Assembly (NCBI RefSeq): GCF_030499515.1
Contig: NZ_JASTWJ010000001.1
Span: forward strand, 2,294,001 to 2,358,000
Length of the DNA: 64,000 nt
Direction of reading: 5' to 3'
Source of the DNA: Streptomyces sp. DT2A-34
Lineage (GTDB): Bacteria > Actinomycetota > Actinomycetes > Streptomycetales > Streptomycetaceae
The notes beneath the pieces are model-generated. The model searched no databases, was not told the origin of the DNA, and saw nothing but the letters and a program-made list of their open reading frames with translations. The stretch's first letter is position 1. The number at the start of each line of letters is the position of its first letter. Of the stretch, positions 55,759 to 64,000 are shown in pieces. Made by a program: the position numbers and the translations under genes.

Positions 55759-56445
55759 TTGAGACTGCTGCTCGTCGAGGACGACAGCCACCAGGTCGCC
55801 ACTCTGTCCGCGGTCCTTGTACGGCACGGTTTCACGGTCACGAACGCCCGAAGTGGCGGAGCGGCCCTGGATGCGCTCGCCTCGAAGGGCGCCGGCTTCG
55901 ACCTCGTCCTCCTCGACCTGGGGTTGCCCGACATGGACGGCTACGAGGTCTGTGGCGAGATCCGCAAGCGCACCGACACCCCGATCATCATGGTCACCGC
56001 GCGCGGAGACGTACGTTCCCTCATCCACGGCCTCAACCTCGGCGCCGCCGACTACGTGGTGAAGCCGTACGACACAGGAGAGCTACTCGCACGCATCCAC
56101 GCCGTCAGCCGACGCACCGTCGCCAAGGACGTCGCGGAACGGGTCAGAACCGTGCTGTATCTCGGCCCCGTGATCATCGATCTGCCGACGCGTCAGGTCA
56201 GCTTGGACCACTCGTTCATCCATCTGACTCCCAAGGAATTCGACCTCCTCGCCCTGCTCGCGCGGCGCCCCGGTGTGGTCGTCACCCGAGAACAGATCAT
56301 GGGCGAAGTGTGGCGCACCGGCGGGGAGGGGGGCGGAAACACCCTGGGAACGCACATCGCGTCCCTGCGCGCCAAGCTTCGCATGCCTGCGCTCATCGAG
56401 ACGGTGCACGGGGTCGGCTACCGAGTCGTCACTCCTGCAGAGTAG
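55759..56445 (+). CDS. Orphan OmpR/PhoB-type response regulator
   Basis: 228 residues from TTG 55759, taken because GGAGG precedes it; the frame is open further upstream. Receiver domain: LLLVEDDSHQVATL, DLVLLDLGLPDMDGYEVCGE (phosphorylated Asp), IIMVTARGDVRSL (Thr) and DYVVKPYDTGELLARI (Lys). The C-terminal winged helix is typical of OmpR (LTPKEFDLLALLARRPGVVV to GYRVVTPAE). No sensor kinase gene is next to it, so its partner is elsewhere or lost. Confidence 0.92.
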   Translation: MRLLLVEDDSHQVATLSAVLVRHGFTVTNARSGGAALDALASKGAGFDLVLLDLGLPDMDGYEVCGEIRKRTDTPIIMVTARGDVRSLIHGLNLGAADYVVKPYDTGELLARIHAVSRRTVAKDVAERVRTVLYLGPVIIDLPTRQVSLDHSFIHLTPKEFDLLALLARRPGVVVTREQIMGEVWRTGGEGGGNTLGTHIASLRAKLRMPALIETVHGVGYRVVTPAE

Positions 56446-56584
56446 TTCGTTGCTCCTCGACCCGGGGACCGCAGCAGAGTTCGACCAGTTGGGCCGGCTT
56501 GTCGTCGGGGCTTGGCTGGACGGCTCTCCCAGCCGGCGAGCCTTTCCCAGTGCGCTACCCGGCGTTCGAATCCCACCGACTCGG

Positions 56585-57115
56585 TCAGTCCACCGGATGA
56601 CCGGGCGAGATGGTGCGGGCGTCGTCAAGGCGCAGCAGCGGCCCGTCGTACGCCTCGCGCTCGCCCCACTCGACCGGGTCGAGGACGAAGCCGATGTGGT
56701 CACCGCCGCCGACGCGCGTGACGATCCGGCCGACGAACCACGCCGGCGCGTCCTGAAGAATGACGGCCCCGCCGTACCCCTCCCGCCAGCGGACGTGCCG
56801 GAGCTTGTCCTCCCGGTCGCCCGTGCGCCCGCCGAACAGCTCCGCCAGGGCACGCTGATCGCGAGCCAGCAGGTGCACGGCCAGGACCTGCGCGGACCGT
56901 GCCACCCGAAAGGTGTGGTTGACCTCCGAGAGCCACACCACGAACCGCACCGGCCGGATGGAGCACTGCGAGGCGAATCCGACCAGACAGCCGGCCCGTT
57001 CGCCGCCCGCCGCAGCCGTGACCACACACATGTCGGGGTTCAGCCGTCCGACGAACTCGTCCATGCCCACCATGCCCAAGCCGCTCCCGTCACCCGTGAC
57101 TCCACCTCTCGGCAT
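56585..57115 (-). CDS. Flavin reductase-like domain protein
   Basis: 176 residues if translation starts at ATG 57115; MDEFVGRLNPDMCVVTAAAG at 57064 or a longer form are also possible. The flavin reductase fold is visible: LNPDMCVVTAAAGGERAGCL, VGFASQCSIRPVRFVVWLSE, VNHTFRVARSAQVLAVHLLA, DAPAWFVGRIVTRVGGGDHI. Such proteins bind FMN or F420-like cofactors and reduce flavins for a partner monooxygenase or act alone. No partner oxygenase is adjacent. Confidence 0.85.
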   Translation of the reverse strand: MPRGGVTGDGSGLGMVGMDEFVGRLNPDMCVVTAAAGGERAGCLVGFASQCSIRPVRFVVWLSEVNHTFRVARSAQVLAVHLLARDQRALAELFGGRTGDREDKLRHVRWREGYGGAVILQDAPAWFVGRIVTRVGGGDHIGFVLDPVEWGEREAYDGPLLRLDDARTISPGHPVD

Positions 57116-57428
57116 CACCTCACCACGGAGCGCGCGCCCATGCCATCCAGCAGCCCGGCCAGGCCCTGGCGGGAAGGCGGACCCGGAGGCAGGCACCTCC
57201 CCGGATGAATTGCCAGATCAGACAGCCCGTAGCGAAACCGTTGCCGACCCGCCAGCACTCCCCCACAGCGACCGCATAGTGTGTGATGCCGTCCCAACGC
57301 GCCGTGACATCACGCCCGACCAGCAAGAGTTCGCCGGCGTTCGCAAGCGTCAGCAAGCGATCGACAAGCGATCAGCGGGAGTTCACGGCCGCCGCACCAA
57401 GTACCGTCACCTCAGGGGGAGTCAGCTC

Positions 57429-58667
57429 ATGCGATCGATACGGCCGTCGTTCACCGCTCGCCGAGGAGGGAGCGCGCGCCGGCCCCGGCCGACTGCCCGC
57501 CGCACCTCCCCGCTGCCCGTGGTCGCGCTCGCCGCGGCGCTGGCCCTCACCGTCACGGCCTGTGAGTCGGGCGACGCCGAGGCGGGCGGGGAGGCCACCG
57601 CGTCCGCGGCGGCCGGAGGTGAAGGCAAGATCACGATCCCGGACGACATCAAGGACAAGCTCAAAGAGCACGGGATCGACATCGACAAGTGGAAGGGCGG
57701 CGCCTGGAAGAACTGGGACAGGGACGACTGGCTCCGCGAGGCCAAGGACTACATCAACCCGATCATCGAGGGCCTGTGGGACCCGGACCGCATGCGGGAG
57801 GCCGAGGACCCGGACCGGGGTGTCGACGACAGCGACCTCTCCGGTGACCAGGGGGTGACCGACCCGACGCCGGAGCCGGTGGACGCGCGGGCCGTGCCGC
57901 CTGCGTACCACGTCAACGCCCCCGAGGCGGGCAAGGTGTTCTTCGACTCCCCCGAAGGCACGATGGTCTGCTCGGCGACGGTCGTGCAGGACCCGGCCAA
58001 CCCCGGCAAGTCCAACATGGTGTGGACCGCGGGCCACTGTGTGCACGCGGGCAAGAGCGGCGGCTGGTACCGCAACATCGCCTTCGTGCCGTCGTACAAC
58101 AACGCGGGCAAGGCGACGGCGGAGCTGGAGAGCGCGACCAAGGAGGAGGTCGCTCCGTACGGCGTGTGGTGGGCCGACTGGGCGCAGACCTCGGACCAGT
58201 GGATCGCGCAGGGCGGCCCGACCGGCGGGGACGGCGCCCCGTACGACTTCGCCGTGCTCCATGTGAAGCCGGAGGAGGGCGGCAGCGGCAAGTCCCTGGA
58301 GGAGACGGTCGGTTCGGCCCTCCCGGTGGACTTCAACGCCCCCGCGGTCCCGCAAATGGACAGCCTCAAGGCGATCGGTTACCCGGCCGCCGCGCCGTTC
58401 GACGGCCAGAAGCTGTTCCAGTGCCAGGACAAGCCTGGTCGGCTGTCGCTCAACAAGTCGACCCCGACGATGTACCGCATCGGCTGCACCATGACCGGCG
58501 GTTCGTCCGGTGGCGGCTGGGTCGCGACGGGCTCGGACGGCAAGCCCGCGCTGGTCTCCAACACTTCGATCGGCCCGGTGGATTCGGGCTGGCTTGCGGG
58601 TCCGCGGCTGGGTGAGGGAGCCAAGGGCGTATACGACGACGTGAGCGAGAAGTTCGCCGGTCAGTGA
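57429..58667 (+). CDS. Trypsin-like serine protease lipoprotein (paralogue 1)
   Basis: 412 residues from ATG 57429 with GGGGGAG upstream. A basic N-terminus and hydrophobic core end at a lipobox LTVTAC. A conserved helical propeptide-like part (IKDKLKEHGIDIDKWKGGAW, then WDPDRMREAEDPDRG) precedes the protease domain. Catalytic triad: NMVWTAGHCVHAG (His), PYDFAVLHVKPEE (Asp) and TMTGGSSGGGWVATG (Ser). All are intact. It should act at the cell surface. It shares much of its sequence with the next gene, so they arose by tandem duplication. Confidence 0.93.
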   Translation: MRSIRPSFTARRGGSARRPRPTARRTSPLPVVALAAALALTVTACESGDAEAGGEATASAAAGGEGKITIPDDIKDKLKEHGIDIDKWKGGAWKNWDRDDWLREAKDYINPIIEGLWDPDRMREAEDPDRGVDDSDLSGDQGVTDPTPEPVDARAVPPAYHVNAPEAGKVFFDSPEGTMVCSATVVQDPANPGKSNMVWTAGHCVHAGKSGGWYRNIAFVPSYNNAGKATAELESATKEEVAPYGVWWADWAQTSDQWIAQGGPTGGDGAPYDFAVLHVKPEEGGSGKSLEETVGSALPVDFNAPAVPQMDSLKAIGYPAAAPFDGQKLFQCQDKPGRLSLNKSTPTMYRIGCTMTGGSSGGGWVATGSDGKPALVSNTSIGPVDSGWLAGPRLGEGAKGVYDDVSEKFAGQ

Positions 58668-58730
58668 CGTTCACCGGACGCCGGTCGGTGACGTTCACCG
58701 GACGCCGGTCGGTGACGTTCACCGGACGCC
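58659..58730. repeat. 24-bp tandem repeat at the end of protease gene 1
   Basis: Three copies of GGTCrGTGACGTTCACC plus GGACGCC (58659, 58683, 58707) and a partial fourth. The first overlaps the stop codon. Each contains CGGTGACGTTCACCG, an inverted repeat, so the transcript could form hairpins. Confidence 0.85.
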
Positions 58731-58946
58731 GGTCGGTGGCTGCGGCGTAGGCACCGGCTGAGGTGGGGCAGTGGGGCGGTGGGGAGAAACCTTCACCGCC
58801 CCACCGCCGTTCGACCTCAACTCCCCGGGCATAGTGGGGTGTCGAGTCCGAGGGGCTCGCGCCCATGAGCGCACCACCCCTCCGCGACACGCGCCCGCCA
58901 TCAAGGCGCCACAGCAGCAACACGCTTCAACGGGGGTCATCGCACC

Positions 58947-60158
58947 ATGCGTTCCACACCTACGCCCGCAGTGCCACGCCGCGGGCGGCGCTCCGTCCTC
59001 GCCGCCACCGGGCTCGTCGCCGCGCTGGCGCTGACCGCGACCGCCTGTGGCGGCTCGACCGCGGACTCGGCGAGCGACCAGGCCGAGGCCGCCGCCTCGC
59101 AGGCCGCCGACGCCGCCGCCGGTGACGGCAAGATCCAGCTCCCGGCCGAGCTCGCGGACAAGCTCAAGGAACACGGGATCGACCTCGACCAATGGAAGGA
59201 CGGGGCCTGGAAGAACTGGGACAAGGACCAGTGGCTCAGCGAGGCCAAGGACTTCGTCAACCCGGTGATCGAGGGCCTCTGGAAGCCTGACCGGATGCAG
59301 TCCGCGAAGGAGGCCAACAAGACGGTCACCACGCAGGACGCCTCGGCCGACCAGGGCGTGAGCGAGCCCGAGCCGGCGCCCGTGCGGGCCACGGCCGAGA
59401 AGACGCCGTACCACGAGAACGCGGCACCCGTCGGCAAGGTCTTCTTCGACACCCCGGACGGCCCGGCCGTCTGCTCCGGCACGGTCGTCAAGGACGTCAA
59501 CCACCCCGGCAAGTCCAACCTCGTCTGGACGGCCGGCCACTGTGTGCACGCCGGCAAGAGCGGCGGCTGGTACCGCAACCTCGTCTTCGTCCCGGCCTAC
59601 AACGACCTCGGCAAGTCCGAGGCACAGCTGGGCAACGCGACGGCCACCGAGATCGCTCCCTACGGCAACTGGTGGGCCGACTGGGCCTCGACGTCGAACG
59701 AGTGGATCCAGGGCGGCTCGGACACAGGCGGCGCGGGTGCCGCGTACGACTACGCCGTGCTGCATGTGTCGCCGGAGGCCGGCGCGAAGTCCCTGGAGGA
59801 GACCACCGGCGCCCTTGACGTCGACTTCTCCGCTCCGCCCGCGAGCGAGGTCGCCACGATGGGCGCCTGGGGCTACCCGGCGGCACCGCCGTACAACGGC
59901 CTGCAGATGTTCAAGTGCCTCGACCGTCCGGGTCGCTTGTCGCTGAGCCCGGCTCTGCCGACGATGTACCGCATCGGCTGCACCATGACGGGCGGTTCGT
60001 CGGGCGGCGGCTGGTTCCGCGTGGTGAACGGCGAGACCACGCTCGTGTCGAACACGTCGATCGGCCCGCAGGACAACACCTGGCTCGCGGGCCCGCAGCT
60101 GGGCGCGGGCGCCGAGTCGGTGTACCAGCACATGAGCAAGACATACGGCGGCCGGTGA
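58947..60158 (+). CDS. Trypsin-like serine protease lipoprotein (paralogue 2)
   Basis: 403 residues. Lipobox LTATAC after a basic-hydrophobic signal. The same layout as the upstream gene: AELADKLKEHGIDLDQWKDG, then VWTAGHCVHAGKSGGWYRNL (His), AYDYAVLHVSPEA (Asp) and TMTGGSSGGGWFRVVNG (Ser). The triad is complete. Most of the differences lie in the propeptide-like part and the surface loops. It is separated from its paralogue by a 280-base gap with tandem repeats. Likely substrate and localisation are similar. Confidence 0.93.
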   Translation: MRSTPTPAVPRRGRRSVLAATGLVAALALTATACGGSTADSASDQAEAAASQAADAAAGDGKIQLPAELADKLKEHGIDLDQWKDGAWKNWDKDQWLSEAKDFVNPVIEGLWKPDRMQSAKEANKTVTTQDASADQGVSEPEPAPVRATAEKTPYHENAAPVGKVFFDTPDGPAVCSGTVVKDVNHPGKSNLVWTAGHCVHAGKSGGWYRNLVFVPAYNDLGKSEAQLGNATATEIAPYGNWWADWASTSNEWIQGGSDTGGAGAAYDYAVLHVSPEAGAKSLEETTGALDVDFSAPPASEVATMGAWGYPAAPPYNGLQMFKCLDRPGRLSLSPALPTMYRIGCTMTGGSSGGGWFRVVNGETTLVSNTSIGPQDNTWLAGPQLGAGAESVYQHMSKTYGGR

Positions 60159-60179
60159 CACACGCCCACCGACACGTAC

Positions 60180-60219
60180 GGAAGGCCCGCCCACCCTGCG
60201 AGAGGGGGACGGGCCTTCG
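60180..60219. terminator. Terminator between protease 2 and hflX
   Basis: GAAGGCCCG and CGGGCCTTC form a 9-bp stem between convergent genes. Confidence 0.75.
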
Positions 60220-60288
60220 GCGTTTCCACGGCGACTCGGGCCGCCTTTCCGTCACGAACGACGGCTCAGGCGGCCGGCCTACGGCAGC

Positions 60289-61782
60289 TCAGGCGGTCGC
60301 CGCCGGAACGTACGGCGCGAGATCCGCCGCCAGCTCCTCGTGCACCAGCGCCTTGAGCAACGTGCCCTCCGGGGTGTGCTCCTCGGAGATCACCTCGCCC
60401 TCGGTGTGGGCGCGGGCGACCAGCTTGCCGTGGGTGTACGGCACGAGCGCCTCGATCTCGACGGACGGGCGGGGCAGCTCGTCGTCGATCAGCGCGAGCA
60501 GTTCGTCGATGCCCTTGCCGGTGCGGGCCGACACGGCGATGGAACGCTTCTCGATCCGCATGAGCCGCTGCAGCGTCAGCGGGTCGGCCGCGTCCGCCTT
60601 GTTGATCACGACGATCTCCGGTACGTCGGTCGCGCCGACGTCCCTGATCACCTCGCGCACGGCGGCCAGCTGCTCCTCCGGGTTCGGGTGCGAGCCGTCC
60701 ACCACGTGCAGGATCAGGTCGGACTCGCCGACCTCCTCCATGGTGGAGCGGAACGCCTCGACCAAGTGGTGCGGCAGGTGCCGTACGAAGCCGACCGTGT
60801 CGGCCAGCGTGTACAGCCGTCCGCCCGGGGTCTCGGCCCGGCGCACGGTCGGGTCGAGGGTCGCGAACAGGGCGTTCTCGACCAGCACGCCCGCGCCCGT
60901 GAGGCGGTTGAGCAGGGAGGACTTGCCGGCGTTGGTGTAGCCCGCGATGGCGACCGACGGCACCTTGTGGCGCTTGCGCTCCTGGCGCTTGATCTCGCGG
61001 CCGGTCTTCATCTCCGCGATCTCCCGGCGCATCTTCGCCATCTTCTCGCGGATCCGTCGCCGGTCCGTCTCGATCTTGGTCTCACCGGGACCACGGGTGG
61101 CGAGGCCGCCGCCCTTGCCGCCGCCCATCTGCCGGGACAGCGACTGACCCCAGCCTCGCAGCCTCGGCAGCATGTACTGCATCTGCGCGAGCGCGACCTG
61201 CGCCTTGCCCTCTCGGGACTTGGCGTGCTGGGCGAAGATGTCGAGGATCAGGGCCGTACGGTCGATGACCTTGACCTTGACGACGTCTTCGAGATGGATG
61301 AGCTGGCCCGGGCTGAGCTCACCGTCGCAGATGACGGTGTCGGCGCCCGTCTCGAGCACGATGTCCCGCAGCTCCTCGGCCTTGCCGGAGCCGATGTAGG
61401 TGGCCGCGTCGGGCTTGTCGCGGCGCTGGATCACGCCGTCGAGCACGAGCGCGCCCGCGGTCTCCGCGAGGGCGGCGAGCTCCGCGAGGGAGTTCTCCGA
61501 GTCCTGCACGGTCCCCGTGGTCCAGACGCCGACGAGCACGACCCGCTCCAGGCGGAGCTGGCGGTACTCGACCTCGGTGACGTCCTCGAGCTCGGTGGAG
61601 AGGCCCGCCACACGGCGCAGAGCCGCGCGCTCGGAGCGGTCGAACTGGTCGCCGTCCCGCTCTCCGTCGATCTCGTGGCTCCAGGCGACGTCCTCTTCCA
61701 TCAGGGCATCGGCCCGAAGACCTTCGGGATAGGTGTGCACGAAGCGCTGCGTGTCCTGGGAAAAGGAAGAAGAGGAGGTCAT
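60289..61782 (-). CDS. hflX: Ribosome-associated GTPase HflX
   Basis: 497 residues. The HflX N-terminal domain (VVLVGVWTTGTVQDSENSLA, then TYIGSGKAEELRDIV, CDGELSPGQLIHLEDVVKVK, VIDRTALILDIFAQHA) and the Gly-rich hinge (SRQMGGGKGGGLATRGPGET) precede the GTPase domain: GYTNAGKSSLLNRLTG (G1), DTVGFVRHLPHHLVEAF (G3) and VINKADAAD (G4). HflX splits stalled ribosomes in stress. The M1 peptidase gene precedes it on the same strand with a 137-base gap. Confidence 0.96.
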   Translation of the reverse strand: MTSSSSFSQDTQRFVHTYPEGLRADALMEEDVAWSHEIDGERDGDQFDRSERAALRRVAGLSTELEDVTEVEYRQLRLERVVLVGVWTTGTVQDSENSLAELAALAETAGALVLDGVIQRRDKPDAATYIGSGKAEELRDIVLETGADTVICDGELSPGQLIHLEDVVKVKVIDRTALILDIFAQHAKSREGKAQVALAQMQYMLPRLRGWGQSLSRQMGGGKGGGLATRGPGETKIETDRRRIREKMAKMRREIAEMKTGREIKRQERKRHKVPSVAIAGYTNAGKSSLLNRLTGAGVLVENALFATLDPTVRRAETPGGRLYTLADTVGFVRHLPHHLVEAFRSTMEEVGESDLILHVVDGSHPNPEEQLAAVREVIRDVGATDVPEIVVINKADAADPLTLQRLMRIEKRSIAVSARTGKGIDELLALIDDELPRPSVEIEALVPYTHGKLVARAHTEGEVISEEHTPEGTLLKALVHEELAADLAPYVPAATA

Positions 61783-61919
61783 TGGGTCCTTACGTCGATG
61801 GGGAAGCCGTTTGCGGCGCCTTCACTGCTCTCAACGCACCAGTGCCCCGGGAGATTCCCGCGACCCGTGCCGCGCCGACCCGAAAATGGTCGCACGGCAC
61901 GGGCCGTCTCGTCACCGCC

Positions 61920-63590
61920 TTATTTCGCGATCGCCTTGTTGACGGTCACCTTGTTGACGGTCACCTTGTTGACGGTCGCCTTCTTGAGGCTCGGCTTCTT
62001 CGCAGTGGCCTTCTTCGCGGTGAGCTTCTTAGCGGTGGGCTTCTTCGCCGCAGGCTTCGCGGTGCTCTTCTTCGCGGGCGCCTTGTCGGGGTCCACGGCC
62101 TTCCACTCCGGCTGCCCGGGCATCGGCGGGGTCTTCTTCCCGTACAGCCAGGCATGCAGGAACCCGTCGAGGTGGCGTCCGGAGATCTCCTCCGCGAGCG
62201 CGACGAAGTCCGCCGTCGTGGCGGAACCGTCCTGGTGGCGGCTCACCCAGGTACGTTCCAGACGCTCGAAGGCCGAGGCGCCGATCTCCTGGCGGAGGGC
62301 GTACAGGACCAGTGCCGCGCCGTCATAGACGTTCGGCCGGAAGATGCCGTTCTTCTTGCCGGGGGCGCCGGCCTTGGGGGCGGCCGGGGGTCCGCCGGCC
62401 GCGCGCCAGCGGTCGGAGGCGGCGTACGCGGCCTTCATCCGTGCCTCCAGCGGCCGGCCGGTCTTCTCCGCCGCGAAGAGGGCCTCGTACCAGGTGGCGT
62501 GCCCTTCGCTGAGCCACAGGTCGGACCAGGTGCGCGGGCTGACGCTGTCGCCGAACCACTGGTGCGCCAGCTCATGCACCATGATCGACTCGATGTACCA
62601 CTTCGGGTAGGCCGACTCGGTGAAGAGCTCCTTCTCGAAGAGCGAGAGCGTCTGGGTCTCGAGTTCGAAGCCGGTGGCGGCCTCGGCCATGAGCAGGCCG
62701 TACGTCTCGAAGGGATACCGCCCGACCTTCCGCTCCATCCAGGCGATCTGGCCGGGGGTCTTCTTCAGCCACGGTTCGAGTCGCTCGCGGTCCTTGGTGG
62801 GCACGACGTCCCGTACGGGCAGTCCGTGCGGGCCGGTGCGGTGCAGCACCGTGGAACGGCCGACGGACACCTGGGCGAGTTCGGTGGCCATGGGGTGGCG
62901 CGTGCGATACGTCCAGGTCGTCGTCCTGCCCGACCGGTCCACGTCGGTCCGCAGACCGTTGGCGACGGCGGTGTAGCCGTTGGGCGCGGTGACCCGGATG
63001 GTGAACATCGCCTTGTCGGAGGGGTGGTCGTTGCACGGGAACACGACATGGGCGGCGTCGGCCTGGTTGGCCATGGCGAGGCCGTCAGCCGTCCGTACCC
63101 AGCCGCCGTCCCGGCTCTTGCCGTACTTGGGATCGCTGGTGTGCCGCACGGTGACCTGCATCCAGCTGCCCTCGGACAACGGCTCCTCGGGCGTGATCAC
63201 GAGATCCTCACCGGCACTGCTGAACGACGCGGGCTCCCCGTCGACCTCGACGGACTCGACCTTGCCGTGGGCGAAGTCCAGATTGAAGCGTTCCAGATCC
63301 GTGGTCGCCCAGGCGTTGATCGTGGTGACGGCCTTGAGTGGCTTGGCGTTGGTGCCGGGATAGGTGAAGGAGAGGTCGTACGACGCCACGTCGTAGCCGG
63401 GGTTGCCCAGGTGCGGGAAGAGGCGGTCGCCGACACCCAGGGGTTCGGCAGGGGCGCTCGCGGCGAGCAGGCAGGAGGAGAGGGCGAGGGCGAACAGCGC
63501 GGGGGCCTTGAGACGCCGACGGGTGCGGGGACGGGGGCGAGGAGCGCCAGGGACTGGTCGCTGGGCCTCGGTGCGGGGGGTGAGCAGCAT
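61920..63590 (-). CDS. Secreted M1-family metallopeptidase with lysine-rich tail
   Basis: 556 residues. Signal peptide: RRRLKAPALFALALSSCLLA ending near APAEP, about residue 50. M1 fold: IESIMVHELAHQWFGDSVSP (HExxH) and LWLSEGHATWYEAL (third zinc ligand Glu 19 residues on). GFELETQTLSLF takes the place of the usual GAMEN element. The last 60 residues are a Lys/Ala/Thr/Val-rich tail (PAKKSTAKPAAKKPTAKKLT, then KVTVNKVTVNK), like the HrdB linker and histone-H1-like proteins, unusual for this peptidase family. Confidence 0.9.
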   Translation of the reverse strand: MLLTPRTEAQRPVPGAPRPRPRTRRRLKAPALFALALSSCLLAASAPAEPLGVGDRLFPHLGNPGYDVASYDLSFTYPGTNAKPLKAVTTINAWATTDLERFNLDFAHGKVESVEVDGEPASFSSAGEDLVITPEEPLSEGSWMQVTVRHTSDPKYGKSRDGGWVRTADGLAMANQADAAHVVFPCNDHPSDKAMFTIRVTAPNGYTAVANGLRTDVDRSGRTTTWTYRTRHPMATELAQVSVGRSTVLHRTGPHGLPVRDVVPTKDRERLEPWLKKTPGQIAWMERKVGRYPFETYGLLMAEAATGFELETQTLSLFEKELFTESAYPKWYIESIMVHELAHQWFGDSVSPRTWSDLWLSEGHATWYEALFAAEKTGRPLEARMKAAYAASDRWRAAGGPPAAPKAGAPGKKNGIFRPNVYDGAALVLYALRQEIGASAFERLERTWVSRHQDGSATTADFVALAEEISGRHLDGFLHAWLYGKKTPPMPGQPEWKAVDPDKAPAKKSTAKPAAKKPTAKKLTAKKATAKKPSLKKATVNKVTVNKVTVNKAIAK

Positions 63591-63750
63591 GGACCACGGC
63601 TATCAGCGCGCGCGTGCGGGACGTCGACGACGCGCGACCGGCACACTCGAACGGGGGTCTCGGGTGGGTGCTGGCGGGGGCGCTGGGGGTGCGGTCGTTG
63701 CTGGAAGGCGTTGGTGTGAGGGCTTCCTGTGCTGCGCGCCCCGCCCAGCC

Positions 63751-64000
63751 TCACGCTCCCTGCGTCTGTGGCTGCGCCCTGCTCACGTCATACACGCCCC
63801 CCACATTGCGCATCGCCCGCATCAGCCCCGGGAGCAGCGCCGCGTCCGGTAGCTGGACCGTGTAGGTGTGGCGCACGCGCTGCTGGCTCGGTGGCTCGAC
63901 CGTCGCCGAGACGATTTCGGCGCCCTCCAGGGCCATCGCTTCCGTGAGGTCGGCCAGCAGGTGCGGGCGGACGAACGATTCGGCGACCAGCGTGACCCGG
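63751..64000 (-). CDS. RelA/SpoT-homologue C-terminal ACT domain (gene cut by window edge)
   Basis: Only the last part of the gene is in the window, running off the right edge. The visible frame gives LVAESFVRPHLLADLTEAMA, then LEGAEIVSATVEPPSQQRVR and LPGLMRAMRNVGGVYDVSRA, the ACT-type regulatory domain that ends long RelA/SpoT proteins of actinobacteria. By position next to hflX and the M1 peptidase it would correspond to the second RSH gene (RshA) of Streptomyces. The synthetase and hydrolase domains are outside the window and cannot be checked. Confidence 0.6.
   Translation of the reverse strand, partial: RVTLVAESFVRPHLLADLTEAMALEGAEIVSATVEPPSQQRVRHTYTVQLPDAALLPGLMRAMRNVGGVYDVSRAQPQTQGA

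Noticed and set aside
56555..56590. Another T-arm-like string GTTCGAATCCC
   Set aside because: No cloverleaf can be drawn; the flanking arms do not pair. It may be a relic of a tRNA-associated insertion but cannot be supported.

Overview
The window is high-GC actinobacterial chromosome and almost certainly Streptomyces. It carries the hrdB-whiH pair, the nrdR-nrdJ-lexA neighbourhood, an NIS siderophore locus and the C-terminal end of a RelA/SpoT-like gene, in an order that matches, from memory, the conserved core region around SCO5794-SCO5820 of S. coelicolor. Starts are often GTG or TTG with strong Shine-Dalgarno sites, as is normal for this genus.

Positions 1 to about 15.75 kb are accessory DNA placed next to the 3' end of hrdB. 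The left part (1-3.3 kb) holds the end of a DnaB-like helicase gene, two cysteine-rich unknowns and an endonuclease VII-like HNH protein, all on the minus strand. A plus-strand cassette (4.1-7.35 kb) encodes an unknown secreted protein, a secreted NucA/NucB-type DNase and a small acidic cytosolic protein. It is flanked by imperfect direct repeats (3633-3714 and 7598-7679). A decayed ISL3-family transposase (8.4-9.1 kb) and a non-coding, partly AT-rich tract (9.1-10.6 kb) follow. From 15.75 kb leftwards runs a compact minus-strand operon: tyrosine integrase, coupled small Zn-binding protein, several small unknowns, Prim-Pol primase and P4-type helicase. Beyond the helicase lies an array of GGGACGG repeats and a 43% GC island, a good candidate replication origin. 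This is the best candidate for a poorly described small integrative or satellite element.

From 15.8 kb the conserved core begins. It holds hrdB (principal sigma factor), whiH (sporulation GntR regulator), an ABC ATPase-permease fusion, a NrtR-like Nudix protein, a glycogen-debranching-type glycosidase, a DUF4192 protein, and a RecQ helicase with a phosphoribosyltransferase-like tail. Next come RNase HII, a TetR/DHA2-efflux pair with twin palindromic operators, an ADP-ribosylglycohydrolase with a histidine phosphatase, a YdbC/DUF4937-like protein, TerD, NrdJ, NrdR, LexA (with an SOS box and a possible frameshift at its N-terminus) and a DinG-like helicase.

Positions 45.5-50.9 kb hold an incomplete NIS siderophore operon (GNAT, IucA/IucC synthetase, diaminobutyrate aminotransferase) whose proteins carry long low-complexity segments. 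Positions 51-56.5 kb are a decayed and variable patch: a gene with an in-frame stop, the frameshifted membrane tail of a NACHT-like protein, a beta-lactamase-fold hydrolase with a divergent TetR regulator, a short-chain-dehydrogenase remnant and an orphan OmpR-type response regulator. The right end returns to core-like genes: a flavin reductase, two tandem paralogous trypsin-like lipoproteins, HflX, an M1 peptidase with a lysine-rich tail, and the C-terminal ACT domain of the RelA/SpoT homologue, cut by the window edge.
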